NCBI RefSeq assembly: GCF_009601055.1 | Contig: NZ_WITI01000002.1 | Coordinates: 62,001 to 126,000 of the forward strand | DNA length: 64,000 nucleotides | Source of the DNA: Lactococcus sp. dk101 | Lineage (GTDB): Bacteria > Bacillota > Bacilli > Lactobacillales > Streptococcaceae | Reading direction: 5' to 3' | Shown: piece after piece, positions 1 through 9,080 of the stretch | Layout of the letters: each line of letters begins with the position of its first letter | Numbering within the stretch: the first letter of the stretch is position 1 | Notes under the pieces: model-generated | What the model was told of the DNA's origin: nothing | What the model saw: the letters and a program-made list of their open reading frames with translations, nothing else | The model's database searches: none | Position numbers and translations under genes: made by a program

Positions 1-7
1 ACTTTTA

Positions 8-454
8 TTAAAGGTCAAAGTGAGTGGCAAGCTGTTCAGCGAAGGCTTCCAAGTGTTCTTCGTCCTCATCTTCTGGTGACAAGTCAACACGGACAATGTC
101 AGCACCTTTTGTCGCACCTGTCATCAACATGCGTTCTTCAAACATGTCAATACAGATACAGAAATCATCGTAAAATGTATCGCCAGAACCAAAACAACCA
201 AAGATTTTGCCAGTCAAATCAGTGTCAGCTAAATCTTCGTACAAATCAACGATTTCATCTGGCAATTCACCATCGCCATAAGTATAAGTTCCAACAGCAA
301 TCAAATCAGCGTCTTCCAAATCAGATGCATCAACAGATGAGCATTCGTCACATTCAACTTCAAAGCCAAGTTCTTCAAGCTTGTCTGCGACAATATCCGC
401 ACACGCTTCGGTGTTTCCAGTCATACTTGCATATACAATTTTTGCTAAAGCCAT
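8..454 (-). CDS. fld: short-chain flavodoxin
   Basis: 148-aa cytosolic electron carrier that binds FMN non-covalently. The FMN-phosphate loop SMTGNTE lies at about residues 10-16. A TYTYGDGELPDE stretch near residue 56 and GSGDTFYDDF near residue 88 match the two isoalloxazine-binding loops of bacterial flavodoxins. Length fits the short-chain class. The ATG at 454 is preceded on the minus strand by a GAGGA ribosome site. It is divergent from map and appears monocistronic. The physiological partner cannot be read from the sequence; pyruvate formate-lyase activation or reductive biosynthesis are usual roles for the family. The protein is very acidic, as expected. Confidence 0.93.
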   Translation of the reverse strand: MALAKIVYASMTGNTEACADIVADKLEELGFEVECDECSSVDASDLEDADLIAVGTYTYGDGELPDEIVDLYEDLADTDLTGKIFGCFGSGDTFYDDFCICIDMFEERMLMTGATKGADIVRVDLSPEDEDEEHLEAFAEQLATHFDL

Positions 455-793
455 TTTTAATCCTCTTATTTCAGATTTATTGATTAATCAAATTATATCA
501 ATTTTTCACAAAAAAAACATGAAAAAATCATTTATTAGCGAAAAGGACTTGAAAAACGATGAAAAAAGAGCTGAAATAGCAGGATAACACAGGATTGTAG
601 AAAAAAGTTTGTGATTTGTGGTAAAATAAAGTGTATTTATAAGAAACAAGATTTTGAAAAGGCTCATGATTTTTTGAAATTAGCGTAGCAGTTGATGATA
701 AATACCAGCTGAATGCGTCATGAAACCCAATTTTCAATTAAAGTATGCGTCACTTCAAAATAAATTTAAAAACAAAAGAAAGAAGTAATTATC
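455..793. other. intergenic region between fld and map
   Basis: About 340 bases between divergent genes. It holds the fld ribosome site next to 454, an extended -10-like element (TGG then TAAAAT at 622-627) pointing towards map, and two direct copies of ATGCGTCA (starting near 712 and 744) in the likely map leader. A 22-codon ATG ORF at 519-587 has no ribosome site and I do not call it a gene. Nothing else is evident. Confidence 0.5.
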
Positions 794-1651
794 GTGATTA
801 CACTTAAATCTGCTCGTGAAATCGAACAAATGCAACGTTCATGTGATATTCTTGCTGGAATTCATATTGGATTGCGTGATCTTATTAAGCCAGGCATTGA
901 CATGTGGGAGATTGAAGAATATGTCCGCAAGGTTTGTAAAGAAAAAAACGTTATCCCAATGCAAATTGGTGTTGACGGTGCCATGATGGACTATCCTTAT
1001 GCGACTTGTTGTTGTTTGAATGACGAAGTGGCACATAGTTTCCCGCGTCATCAAACACTTAAAGATGGTGATTTGATTAAAGTTGACATGGTTTTAGGCC
1101 TCATCGAAGATGACTATGCTGACATGAAAAAAGTTGACTTCAACGATACCAAGAAAATGAAAGCAATCATGGAAGGTTTCCGTGGTGGTGTGGCTGACTC
1201 TTGTTGGGCATACGCTGTTGGTGACGCACCAAAAGAAGTGACTGATTTGATGAATGTGACACGTGAATGTCTCTATCGAGGCATTGAAGCGGCACAAGTG
1301 GGCAATCGTATTGGAGATATTGGTGCAGCCATTCAAGAATATGCAGAAGGCCTTGGTTATGGCGTTGTTCGCGACCTTTGCGGACATGGCGTTGGGCCAA
1401 CCATGCATGAAGAACCTTTGATTCCTCACTTTGGTAAAGCAGGACGCGGCCTTCGTTTGCGCGAAGGAATGGTCATTACAGTTGAGCCAATGATTAACAC
1501 AGGCACTTGGCGTGTGGTGGAAGATGAAGAAACAGGTTGGGGCTTTAAGACAGAAGACGGTGGTCTTTCATGTCAATACGAGCACCAATTTGTCATTACA
1601 AAAGATGGTCCAGTCATCTTGACTTCTCAAGGTGAAGAACGGACTTATTAA
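794..1651 (+). CDS. map: methionine aminopeptidase type I
   Basis: 285-aa metalloprotease that removes the initiator methionine from nascent proteins. The M24 pita-bread fold is clear: metal ligands in KVDMVLG and DDYADMK, the histidine of CGHGVGPTMHEEP, and the glutamates of TVEPMIN and QYEHQFVIT. Translation starts at GTG 794; the only upstream purine-rich match is a weak AGAAG. Length matches the slightly long lactococcal/streptococcal enzymes, which carry an insertion of about 30 residues (VDFNDTKKMK region) compared with E. coli. The next gene follows closely and may be cotranscribed. No oddities. Confidence 0.96.
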   Translation: MITLKSAREIEQMQRSCDILAGIHIGLRDLIKPGIDMWEIEEYVRKVCKEKNVIPMQIGVDGAMMDYPYATCCCLNDEVAHSFPRHQTLKDGDLIKVDMVLGLIEDDYADMKKVDFNDTKKMKAIMEGFRGGVADSCWAYAVGDAPKEVTDLMNVTRECLYRGIEAAQVGNRIGDIGAAIQEYAEGLGYGVVRDLCGHGVGPTMHEEPLIPHFGKAGRGLRLREGMVITVEPMINTGTWRVVEDEETGWGFKTEDGGLSCQYEHQFVITKDGPVILTSQGEERTY

Positions 1652-1699
1652 GCATTAAGAAGTAAGGAGCAGCCATTTTTTAAATGACTGGTGTTCAAC

Positions 1700-2731
1700 A
1701 TGAGAAAAAGAGACAAGATGAAAAAACTTATAAAACCGATTGCAGAATGGGTAAATACTTTTATTGGCTTTTTCAAAAGTTCAGAGATGAGTCTGTCGTC
1801 AATCGCAGTCGCTTATTATCTGCTCTTGTCTCTTTTTCCAATGCTTTTGATTATTGGAAATGCGCTTCCTTTCTTTAAAATTAACGTGGACACCGTCCTT
1901 GATTTTTTAAGTACCAATGTACCAGAGCAACTTTATGATGGCCTCGCACCAGTGGTTGAAAACATCTTGAGCAATCCAAACACAAGCTTGCTTTGGGTTT
2001 CGATTTTGGCAGGGTTATGGACGTTTTCAAAAGCGCTGTCTGCTTTGCAAATGTCCATGAATAAAGCCTACGAAGTTTCGGAACATCGTGATTTTATCCT
2101 TAGTCGCTTGATTGGGATGATTTCAGGCTTGGCAATTTTCCTCTTTCTGTACTTCTCAATCGCTTTATCGACCTTTGGTCAAATTATTTTGCAACAGGTG
2201 CATAGCTCTTTTCATTTCAATGACCAGCTCTATCAAACTTTGCATAGCATGACCATTCCGGCAGTCAGTCTTGCCACCTTCTTGAGTTTGGTTTTACTCT
2301 ATTATCTCTTGCCAAATGTCAAAATTCGAAAAATTCGGTATGCCTTACCGGGAACTGTTTTTTCGACCATTATCCTAGTCTTTTTCATGAACTTCATCGC
2401 GCAGTTGGTCAATCTTTCCCTTCGTCAACTGAATGACTTTAAGTTGATTGGGTCATTGCTTATCTTTGCCTTGATGATTTGGTTCATCTTTATTTCACGT
2501 GTCTTGATTATTGGGTCAATATTAAATGCGACCTTCCAACGCATGCGTGAAGGGGAATTCGAAACCAGACGTGGCGAAATCGTTAAATTCATCAAAGACC
2601 GCAAAAAAGACAACGAAGATGATGACGACTTGGAGACAGACAAGGACGAGAAAGCAGGCGAACACAAAATTTCAGATTTTATTGAAGACCGGCTTGAAAA
2701 AATGACCGCTGATAAAAATGATGAAGAATAA
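1700..2731 (+). CDS. YihY/BrkB family inner-membrane protein
   Basis: About 343 aa with roughly six membrane segments between residues 20 and 275, matching the YihY/UPF0761 (BrkB-like) family. The family is sometimes annotated ribonuclease BN, a name now known to belong to another protein; the function is unknown. The cytoplasmic tail is very acidic and lysine-rich (runs of D and E around KKDNEDDDD). The start is uncertain: GTG 1691, ATG 1700 and ATG 1718 are all in frame, and the only good ribosome site (AAGGAG near 1667) is better placed for an out-of-frame ATG at 1684. A hairpin terminator follows the stop. Confidence 0.85.
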   Translation: MRKRDKMKKLIKPIAEWVNTFIGFFKSSEMSLSSIAVAYYLLLSLFPMLLIIGNALPFFKINVDTVLDFLSTNVPEQLYDGLAPVVENILSNPNTSLLWVSILAGLWTFSKALSALQMSMNKAYEVSEHRDFILSRLIGMISGLAIFLFLYFSIALSTFGQIILQQVHSSFHFNDQLYQTLHSMTIPAVSLATFLSLVLLYYLLPNVKIRKIRYALPGTVFSTIILVFFMNFIAQLVNLSLRQLNDFKLIGSLLIFALMIWFIFISRVLIIGSILNATFQRMREGEFETRRGEIVKFIKDRKKDNEDDDDLETDKDEKAGEHKISDFIEDRLEKMTADKNDEE

Positions 2732-2758
2732 AAAAACATCTCACGAGAGATGTTTTTA
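2732..2758. terminator. bidirectional terminator yihY/gtrA
   Basis: ACATCTC and GAGATGT arms around an ACGA loop, flanked by A-run and T-run, serve both convergent genes. Confidence 0.85.
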
Positions 2759-3199
2759 TTTTTTGCGAAAAACCAAAAACTTGGAATAAAAATAGTTAAG
2801 GACAATGTTAAGGATTTGAATAAAGAGCGAGAAAACCAACATGCTAGTATTGAAACCTAAATGAAGGAGGTTCATTAAGATACTTGGATAAACATCGCCA
2901 AACCACCATTTGAGCACGATGGCAATCACCATGAAGAAAACACGACCGGCTGCAAAATTGATAAAGTCAAGGAAAACGTGATTGCTTTCATGTTCGAAAA
3001 CCCATTTTTTATTGGTATAAAAGGCAAATATAATGCTGATGGCTTGACCAATCGCTTCAGAGATGGAAGCTTTGCCCGCCACATGTGTCAGTAATGACAG
3101 ACTGCCATACATGAAGATATAATAAACAAGTGTTGTTAGGACGCCAAAGACCAGATATTTGAAAGCTTCGGTCTTTGCGAATGAGATGATTTTTTTCAT
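2756..3199 (-). CDS. GtrA-like membrane protein
   Basis: 147 aa with four predicted membrane segments and the GtrA pattern: a first helix after KTEAFKYLVFGVLTTLVYY, the FYTNKKWVFEH motif between helices 2 and 3, and a terminal NYFYSKFLVFRKK. GtrA proteins are thought to flip polyprenyl-linked sugars or otherwise help cell-surface glycan decoration; the partner glycosyltransferase is not adjacent here. It is convergent with yihY and shares its terminator. A one-mismatch copy of the TGTCAGNNCTGACA palindrome (3086-3099) lies in the coding sequence. Confidence 0.85.
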   Translation of the reverse strand: MKKIISFAKTEAFKYLVFGVLTTLVYYIFMYGSLSLLTHVAGKASISEAIGQAISIIFAFYTNKKWVFEHESNHVFLDFINFAAGRVFFMVIAIVLKWWFGDVYPSILMNLLHLGFNTSMLVFSLFIQILNIVLNYFYSKFLVFRKK

Positions 3200-3297
3200 G
3201 AAGTAATTATAGCAAATTATGCATGATTTTTGTGAGATAAATCAAAGAAGATGAAGAAATATCAGAAATGAAAACGTTAAAAAAATATTCTTGATGA

Positions 3298-3333
3298 TTG
3301 ACTTTTAATGACAAAATAGGATATGATAGACAC
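3298..3333 (+). promoter_or_regulatory. promoter of the 59-aa gene, leaderless geometry
   Basis: TTGACT at 3298-3303, 18-nt spacer, TATGAT at 3322-3327. The ATG at 3334 begins 6 nt after the -10 box, so the transcript would start at or beside the start codon. Confidence 0.65.
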
Positions 3334-3513
3334 ATGCCTAAACAAAGATTTTTATCATTTATTATCGGAACAGCCGTCGAAGCAATTTTTTTCTCAATCT
3401 GTCTTTTTAGTCGAGATTGGCTTTTTGCTGGCTTTTTTGCTTTATTTTTAATCCGTCGCTTGTCAGTGTCATACAAACTGGATAAGTTTATCAAAAAGAG
3501 CGGATTGCTATAA
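3334..3513 (+). CDS. small two-helix membrane protein, unknown function
   Basis: 59 aa: basic N-terminus MPKQR, then two hydrophobic segments (about residues 7-24 and 27-40) and a basic tail ending KKSGLL. I do not recognise the family. Support for a real gene is a good promoter placed directly upstream and the position just before hprK, where related genomes often carry a small envelope gene. No ribosome site is present, in keeping with a leaderless message. A longer in-frame start at 3298 would begin inside the -35 box and is unlikely. Confidence 0.55.
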   Translation: MPKQRFLSFIIGTAVEAIFFSICLFSRDWLFAGFFALFLIRRLSVSYKLDKFIKKSGLL

Positions 3514-3649
3514 TCGAAATTCTAGGCCCATTTTATAGTCTAGCTTTTTGCGCATGCATTTTTATCCCTTATTTTGCAGCAAATCACTCAAGGAAATGAT
3601 ATTTTGACTTGATTTAAGGATCAATTTTATTAGTTTAAGAGGAGAAATC

Positions 3650-4576
3650 ATGGAAGTAACAGTTCGTGAATTAGTGCAACGTGTTCGTTTTCATGTCATT
3701 TATTCGACAGAAAGCGGCTTAGCTAAAAAAATCACAACCTCGGACATCATGCGTCCGGGACTTGAAATGTCAGGCTATTTCGAATACTTCACACCAGAAC
3801 GCATTCAGCTTTTTGGGATGAAAGAATGGTCTTACATGATGGACATTGTCGGAGACAATCGTTATGATTTACTCAAGAAAATCATGACCGACGTGACGCC
3901 TTGTGTGATTGTGGCGCGTGATTTGGAAATTCCCAAAGAAATGATTGCCGCAGCTAAAAAGCAAGACATTGTCCTCTTACAATCTCGCGAATCAACCAGT
4001 CGATTAAATTCAATTTTAACGACTTTCCTTGATGAAAAGCTGGCTGAACGCACTACTGTTCATGGCGTTTTGATGGATATTTTCGGTGTCGGCGTTTTGA
4101 TTCAAGGAGCAAGTGGCATTGGTAAATCTGAAACTGGTCTGGAATTGGTGAAACGTGGTCATCGTCTGGTGGCTGATGACCGTGTTGATGTTTATCAACG
4201 CGATGCTTTCACTTTGTCTGGCGAACCAGCAGAGATTTTACGCAATATGATTGAGATTCGTGGTGTCGGAATTATCGATGTTATGACCCTATTTGGTGCA
4301 GGTGCTGTCAAAGACGAAACGGATATTGACATGACCATTTACCTTGAAAATTACGACACAGACAAGCAGTTTGATCGTTTGGGAAATGGCACACAAATGA
4401 TTACGCTGGCTGGTGTTGAATTGCCTCAAGCAAGAATTCCAGTCAAAACGGGCCGCAACGTGTCTGTTATCATTGAAGCGGCGGTTATGAATTTCCGTGC
4501 CAAACAAATGGGCTACGACGCAACACAAGTTTTTGAAGATCGTTTGACTCATCTTATTGAAGAAAACACAGATTAA
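3650..4576 (+). CDS. hprK: HPr kinase/phosphorylase
   Basis: 308-aa bifunctional enzyme that phosphorylates and dephosphorylates HPr at its regulatory serine, controlling CcpA-dependent catabolite repression and inducer exclusion. Walker [10 protein letters not shown] is near residue 153, followed by LVADDRVD, and the HPrK signature [10 protein letters not shown] with its catalytic aspartate region near residue 203. Length is typical (309-314). The strong AGAGGAG ribosome site at 3639-3645 fixes the start. It heads an operon with lgt (26-nt gap). Known acceptor is HPr (not in this window). Confidence 0.97.
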   Translation: MEVTVRELVQRVRFHVIYSTESGLAKKITTSDIMRPGLEMSGYFEYFTPERIQLFGMKEWSYMMDIVGDNRYDLLKKIMTDVTPCVIVARDLEIPKEMIAAAKKQDIVLLQSRESTSRLNSILTTFLDEKLAERTTVHGVLMDIFGVGVLIQGASGIGKSETGLELVKRGHRLVADDRVDVYQRDAFTLSGEPAEILRNMIEIRGVGIIDVMTLFGAGAVKDETDIDMTIYLENYDTDKQFDRLGNGTQMITLAGVELPQARIPVKTGRNVSVIIEAAVMNFRAKQMGYDATQVFEDRLTHLIEENTD

Positions 4577-4601
4577 AAAATAAACTCAAAAGAAGAATAT
4601 T

Positions 4602-5408
4602 ATGAATACTATATTTCCGTTTTTAGCCCTTAGCAAAGTTGCTTTACAATTAGGCCCTTTGGCTATTCACTGGTATGCGATTTTTATCGTGAGCGGGGCT
4701 GCTATTGCGGTCTGGATGGCTTGTAAAGAAGCACCAACGAAGCTTAAAGCTGATGGCATGACGATTTCGGTTGATGACATTATTGACTTTGTTTTGATTG
4801 CCTTTCCGCTTGGATTGGTTGGTGTACGTGCTTATTATGTCGCTTTCCAATGGTCTTATTATAGTCAACACCCAGGTCAAATCATTGCTCTTTGGGATGG
4901 TGGAGGTGCCATTTACGGTGGTCTCATTGCAGGAGCAATCGTCTTGTTTATCTTTTGTTATTATCGCATGATTCATCCGCTTGACTTGCTTGACATTACG
5001 GTTCCAGGTGTAATTTTAGCACAAGGTATTGGCCGTTGGGGGAATTTTGTCAATCAAGAAGCTTATGGAAAAATCGTCGATAATCTCAATTTCTTACCCG
5101 ATTTTATCAAAAATCAAATGTTCATTGACGGACATTATCGGACGCCGACTTTTTTGTATGAAAGTATTGGCGATATACTAGGTTTCCTTTTGATGGTCAT
5201 TTTCCGACACCGTTTGAAATTTATCAAACGTGGGGATCTTTTTGCCTTCTATTTGATTTGGTATGGTTTTGTACGAATGATTGTTGAGGGCATGCGGACG
5301 GACAGTTTGATGCTGGGCCCAGCTCGTGTTTCACAATGGTTATCAGGCCTTTTAATTCTTGTAGGTATCGGCATCATTGCCGTTCGCCGTTATAAAAAAT
5401 ATGAATGA
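4602..5408 (+). CDS. lgt: prolipoprotein diacylglyceryl transferase
   Basis: 268-aa polytopic membrane enzyme transferring diacylglycerol from phosphatidylglycerol to the lipobox cysteine of prelipoproteins, the first step of lipoprotein maturation. Family landmarks include IHWYAI near residue 22, [10 protein letters not shown] near residue 72, [10 protein letters not shown] near residue 103 and the Lgt signature [12 protein letters not shown] near residue 145. About seven membrane helices. It follows hprK as in streptococci. The stop is followed at once by a hairpin terminator whose core is an exact TGTCAG-TA-CTGACA palindrome. Confidence 0.96.
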   Translation: MNTIFPFLALSKVALQLGPLAIHWYAIFIVSGAAIAVWMACKEAPTKLKADGMTISVDDIIDFVLIAFPLGLVGVRAYYVAFQWSYYSQHPGQIIALWDGGGAIYGGLIAGAIVLFIFCYYRMIHPLDLLDITVPGVILAQGIGRWGNFVNQEAYGKIVDNLNFLPDFIKNQMFIDGHYRTPTFLYESIGDILGFLLMVIFRHRLKFIKRGDLFAFYLIWYGFVRMIVEGMRTDSLMLGPARVSQWLSGLLILVGIGIIAVRRYKKYE

Positions 5409-5411
5409 AAT

Positions 5412-5440
5412 AAAGACTTGTCAGTACTGACAAGTTTTTT
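5412..5440 (+). terminator. lgt terminator built on the TGTCAGNNCTGACA palindrome
   Basis: ACTTGTCAG and CTGACAAGT arms around TA, followed by seven T. The palindrome core is 5419-5432. Confidence 0.85.
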
Positions 5441-5460
5441 TGTCTTATATAATAAAGTTA

Positions 5461-5490
5461 TTAACAAAAAGATAAAAAATTTGTTATAAT
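5461..5490 (+). promoter_or_regulatory. promoter for DUF948/ytxH operon
   Basis: TTAACA at 5461-5466, 18-nt spacer, consensus TATAAT at 5485-5490. An AAGGAGG ribosome site at 5547-5553 precedes the first gene. Confidence 0.65.
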
Positions 5491-5558
5491 AAAATTAAAT
5501 TATAATCTGTTTCTAAGATTGTAACAGCGCTACGGCGTAAAATACAAGGAGGATCAAT

Positions 5559-6023
5559 ATGGGAAGTATTGCCTTAATGGTGATTGCTATTGCATTTGCA
5601 GTACTTGTTGTTTTCTTAGTGATTGTTTTAATCAAAGCTTCGAAAATAATGGAAGAAGCAAATCGCACAGTAAAAGTTGTTACGAGTGATGTCGATTTAT
5701 TGCTTCATCAAGCCGATAATTTGATGACGAAAGCAAATGTATTGCTTGAAGATGTCAACGGCAAGGTGGCAACAATCGATCCATTATTTACGGCGGTTGC
5801 TGATTTATCAGAAAGCATTTCTGAAGTCAATGGGTCAACCCGTCGTCTTGTTTCAAAAATGAACCGTCCAAATACAGCGCGTACGGCAACGTCGGCTGTC
5901 CTTGCTGCTAAAACAGCGAAAAAATTCTTTGTTAAAAAATCTCCTGTCAAAACAGCAGATAAAAAGGTTAGCAAAGAGGTGAACACAAAAGTCGAAATAA
6001 AAGAAACTAAACCGGAGGTATAA
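5559..6023 (+). CDS. DUF948 membrane-anchored protein
   Basis: 154 aa: one N-terminal membrane helix (about residues 5-25), a heptad-rich helical stretch to about residue 90, then a low-complexity A/K-rich tail. This matches DUF948 proteins, thought to resemble methyl-accepting coiled coils; function unknown. It is separated by only 2 nt from the YtxH gene, and the pair follows lgt in many streptococci and lactococci, suggesting a shared envelope or general-stress role (inference). Strong AAGGAGG ribosome site. Confidence 0.85.
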   Translation: MGSIALMVIAIAFAVLVVFLVIVLIKASKIMEEANRTVKVVTSDVDLLLHQADNLMTKANVLLEDVNGKVATIDPLFTAVADLSESISEVNGSTRRLVSKMNRPNTARTATSAVLAAKTAKKFFVKKSPVKTADKKVSKEVNTKVEIKETKPEV

Positions 6024-6025
6024 AG

Positions 6026-6562
6026 ATGTCTAAAAAATCAGGATTACTTATTGGTGCCCTTGTTGGTGCAGCTGCTGCCCTTTTCCTCGCTCCAAAAAAA
6101 GGAGAAGAATTGCGTGAAGATGCTGGAAAAGTCTATGATGATTTCAAAGATAATCCACAAGAAGCATTGAACCGTTGGAAAGACAACGCCATGGACTATT
6201 CAACAGAAAAGTTCAATGATGTCAAAGATAAATTTGACTCAGGCGAAATCTCAGCAGAACGCGCAAAAGACTTTTTGTTGGATAAACGCGATATCATCAA
6301 AGAAAAAGTTGATTCAGGCGAACTTTCTAAAGAATCAGTGATTGCTTTCTTCAATGCAACGCGTGATGCGATTGTTGAAAAAATCAATGAAATTACCTCA
6401 GAGAGCGAAGAACTTTTTGACGAAACAGAATCTGAAGTGACTGATGAAGTCGCAGAAGCTGCTGCCGATTTTAAAGAAAAAGCAGATCAAGTCGTTGAAG
6501 ATTCAGCTGATAAAGTTGCTGAAACAGCAGAAGACATTGCTGAAAAAGCAACTGAAGATTAA
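6026..6562 (+). CDS. YtxH-like general-stress protein
   Basis: 178 aa. N-terminal glycine/alanine-rich membrane helix (LLIGALVGAAAALFLAPKKG) is the YtxH signature, followed by long amphipathic helices and a very acidic alanine-rich C-terminus (from about residue 130). The B. subtilis relative is sigma-B dependent; the role is unknown. It is co-operonic with the DUF948 gene. The tail is repetitive (EKAD, DKVAETAED) and probably coiled coil. Confidence 0.85.
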   Translation: MSKKSGLLIGALVGAAAALFLAPKKGEELREDAGKVYDDFKDNPQEALNRWKDNAMDYSTEKFNDVKDKFDSGEISAERAKDFLLDKRDIIKEKVDSGELSKESVIAFFNATRDAIVEKINEITSESEELFDETESEVTDEVAEAAADFKEKADQVVEDSADKVAETAEDIAEKATED

Positions 6563-6568
6563 AATAAA

Positions 6569-6640
6569 AAGTAACTGAGAGTAGCCTTTTATATGCTTAA
6601 AAATCAAAGAAAAGGCAGTATTTCAGTTATTTTTTATTTT
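6569..6640 (+). terminator. probable terminator after ytxH
   Basis: GTAACTGA pairs with TCAGTTAT, with a second internal helix GCCTTTT against AAAAGGC, then a T-rich run. Confidence 0.65.
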
Positions 6641-6736
6641 TTATTGTATATGTAAAACAATTTCTATCTTTTATTAAGCATCTTGTAAGAAATTTACGCT
6701 ATAATGGAGTTATTAATTCACAAATAGGAGATCATT

Positions 6737-8155
6737 ATGACACAAGCAAACTTTGGTGTTGTCGGCATGGCCGTTATGGGAAAAAACCTCGCACTCAATG
6801 TTGAATCACGTGGTTATACCGTTGCACTTTTTAACCGTACAACAGCTAAAACTGAAGAAGTTATCGCTGAACACCCTGACAAAAATTTTGTCTTTACTAA
6901 AACGCTGGAAGAATTTGTTGACGCGATTGAAAAACCACGTCGAATCATGCTCATGGTCAAAGCAGGTGGCCCAACTGATGCAACAATCAAATCTTTGTTG
7001 CCCTTGCTTGATAAAGGCGATATTTTGATTGATGGTGGAAACACGCACTATCCGGATACTATCCGTCGTAATGCAGAACTTGCAGACTCAGGCATTAACT
7101 TTATCGGAACAGGTGTTTCTGGTGGTGAAAAAGGTGCGCTCTTAGGCCCATCAATGATGCCTGGTGGACAAAAAGAAGCCTATGATCTTGTTGCTCCAAT
7201 TTTTGAACAAATCTCAGCAAAAGCCCCTCAAGATGGTGAACCATGTGTCACTTACATTGGCCCAAATGGTGCTGGACACTTCGTTAAAATGGTGCATAAC
7301 GGCATTGAATATGGCGACATGCAACTTATCGCTGAGTCTTATGACCTTTTGAAACGCGTTCTGGGTCTATCAAATGCTGAAATTCAAGCCATTTTTGAAG
7401 AATGGAATGAAGGTGAACTTGACAGCTACCTGATTGAAATCACAAAAGAAGTTTTGAAACGTCAAGATGACGAAGGCGAAGGATTTATCGTTGATAAAAT
7501 TCTTGATAAAGCTGGAAATAAAGGCACAGGAAAATGGACATCACAATCTGCACTTGACCTCGGTGTACCATTGCCATTGATTACAGAGTCTGTCTTTGCA
7601 CGTTATATTTCAACATACAAGGACGAACGTGTCAAAGCAAGCAAAGTTTTGGCTGGGCCAACAGCCAACTTTACAGGCGACAAAAAAGAAGTGATTGAAA
7701 AAATCCGTCAAGCTCTGTATTTCTCAAAAATCATGTCTTATGCACAAGGTTTTGCTCAACTTCGCAAGGCTTCAGTAGAATTTGACTGGGATTTGCCATA
7801 CGCTGATATCGCTAAGATTTGGCGTGCAGGCTGCATTATCCGTGCTCAATTCTTGCAAAAAATTACAGATGCTTTCAATAAAGACAAAGAACTTGAAAAT
7901 CTTTTGCTTGATGACTATTTTGTTGACATCACTAAAAACTATCAAGCTGCAGTCCGTGACGTTGTTGCCCTCGCTGTTCAAACTGGAACACCAGCGCCAA
8001 CATTTAGCTCTGCCATTGCTTACTATGACAGCTACCGTTCAGAAAACTTACCAGCAAATCTGATTCAAGCCCAACGCGACTACTTCGGAGCACATACTTA
8101 CGAACGTACAGATAAAGAAGGTGTTTATCACTATGACTGGTACACGGAAGAATAA
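6737..8155 (+). CDS. gnd: 6-phosphogluconate dehydrogenase, decarboxylating
   Basis: 472-aa NADP-dependent enzyme of the oxidative pentose phosphate pathway, converting 6-phosphogluconate to ribulose 5-phosphate and CO2. N-terminal Rossmann motif [15 protein letters not shown], substrate loop [16 protein letters not shown] near residue 126, and signature [18 protein letters not shown] near residue 182 with the catalytic lysine. Full length with the C-terminal tail that reaches into the partner subunit. Single gene with its own TATAAT at 6700-6705, an AGGAG ribosome site and a terminator. It marks the left border of the restriction-modification insertion. Confidence 0.97.
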   Translation: MTQANFGVVGMAVMGKNLALNVESRGYTVALFNRTTAKTEEVIAEHPDKNFVFTKTLEEFVDAIEKPRRIMLMVKAGGPTDATIKSLLPLLDKGDILIDGGNTHYPDTIRRNAELADSGINFIGTGVSGGEKGALLGPSMMPGGQKEAYDLVAPIFEQISAKAPQDGEPCVTYIGPNGAGHFVKMVHNGIEYGDMQLIAESYDLLKRVLGLSNAEIQAIFEEWNEGELDSYLIEITKEVLKRQDDEGEGFIVDKILDKAGNKGTGKWTSQSALDLGVPLPLITESVFARYISTYKDERVKASKVLAGPTANFTGDKKEVIEKIRQALYFSKIMSYAQGFAQLRKASVEFDWDLPYADIAKIWRAGCIIRAQFLQKITDAFNKDKELENLLLDDYFVDITKNYQAAVRDVVALAVQTGTPAPTFSSAIAYYDSYRSENLPANLIQAQRDYFGAHTYERTDKEGVYHYDWYTEE

Positions 8156-8165
8156 TTAAGATAAT

Positions 8166-8193
8166 AAAAGTCACGATTTCGTGGCTTTTTTTT
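8166..8193 (+). terminator. gnd terminator
   Basis: AAGTCACG and CGTGGCTT arms (one G-T pair) followed by eight T. Confidence 0.85.
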
Positions 8194-8229
8194 GTACCCT
8201 CAAAAAATGTTAAAATATTTCGAGAGTTC

Positions 8230-8310
8230 TAATACGTATTATCAGGTGTAAGGGCTTCAGAAATTTGCTATAATAAAAGTATGTTAAAATAGTAGTTTTA
8301 ACATACTTTT
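8230..8310 (+). promoter_or_regulatory. restriction-modification promoter flanked by two palindromes
   Basis: A perfect 12-bp palindrome TAATACGTATTA (8230-8241) lies upstream of a TATAAT (8269-8274). Directly after it is a perfect 15-bp inverted repeat, arm AAAAGTATGTTAAAA at 8275-8289, 6-nt loop, partner at 8296-8310. The second repeat covers the expected transcription start. Either could be an operator; the second could also be an RNA hairpin. The remaining leader to 8405 has no convincing gene. Confidence 0.55.
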
Positions 8311-8405
8311 AAGAAATTAATGAGAATTAAAAAAGAAAAATTTAAACCAAGATAGATCTCGTGCCTATGGCTATAGTGATTTATTAAATAGGCTGGAGGT
8401 TAGAG

Positions 8406-9080
8406 ATGTACGATGAAAAACTAATTAAGTCTAAAGCAAGGGTGCAACAGCATGGCGAGGTATTCACACCACATTGGATGGTGCAAAAAATGCTGGATGT
8501 TCCCGAAATAAAAAAATCTTGTGAAGATATTGAAGCTACGTTTTTAGAACCTTCTGCTGGGGATGGCAATTTTTTACTTGCAATACTGGAGCGTAAATTA
8601 GATGCTGTTACAACACAATTTAATAAAAGGTATTGGGAATCGAAATCTTTGATTGCATTATCTTCTATTTATGGAATTGAGTTTTTAGAAGATAATCTAG
8701 AACTTGCACGCTACCGAATGCGGATTTTTTATTTAGACTGGTATGAACAAAAAAATGGAGAAAAGTTAAATCCAGCAAACAAAATATACAAATCAGCAAA
8801 ATTCATTATTGATAAAAATATTGTTCGAGGAAATACGTTAACAAAAAAGCATCCTGAGTATGATGAATGGATTGAGTTTTACGAATGGAAGAAAGTATAT
8901 GGAAGCTCAAGTAAGGTTGAGCCTATCAAATTTACTTTTGCTTCACTTTTTAACGAAGAAGCTGAAGTTGGGGTTGTTGATGGACAAATGAGTTTTGATT
9001 TTTTATTTGACGATGAACCTCAAGCTAAACAAATCGAGGTAATTGATATTAAAGAAGCCTATAAATTGGGAGAATTATAA
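8406..9080 (+). CDS. N6-adenine DNA methylase, N-terminal half (AdoMet-binding subunit)
   Basis: 224 aa. It holds the first half of a gamma-class N6-adenine methylase: motif X HGEVFTPHWMV (about residues 16-26), motif I FLEPSAGDGNF (46-56), motif II IYGIEFLE (88-95) and a motif III-like IVRGNTL (139-145). There is no NPPY catalytic motif; that occurs at the far C-terminus of the next gene, so the methylase appears split between motifs III and IV across two polypeptides. GGAGG ribosome site at 8395-8399. The stop codon overlaps the next ATG (TAATG), a sign of translational coupling. First gene of an accessory operon inserted between gnd and the apbE operon. Confidence 0.8.
   Translation: MYDEKLIKSKARVQQHGEVFTPHWMVQKMLDVPEIKKSCEDIEATFLEPSAGDGNFLLAILERKLDAVTTQFNKRYWESKSLIALSSIYGIEFLEDNLELARYRMRIFYLDWYEQKNGEKLNPANKIYKSAKFIIDKNIVRGNTLTKKHPEYDEWIEFYEWKKVYGSSSKVEPIKFTFASLFNEEAEVGVVDGQMSFDFLFDDEPQAKQIEVIDIKEAYKLGEL

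Noticed and set aside
519-587. 22-codon ATG ORF between fld and map
   Set aside because: No ribosome site, AT-rich low-complexity sequence, no similarity recognised.
1684-1878. 64-codon ORF overlapping the start of the YihY gene
   Set aside because: Better ribosome spacing but almost wholly inside the yihY frame, with no protein-like features.
8321-8405. Possible leader peptide MRIKKEKFKPR or a protein-like frame (DRSRAYGYSDLLNRLEVR) before the methylase gene
   Set aside because: The first has no ribosome site and the second has no start codon. Could be a remnant but cannot be supported.
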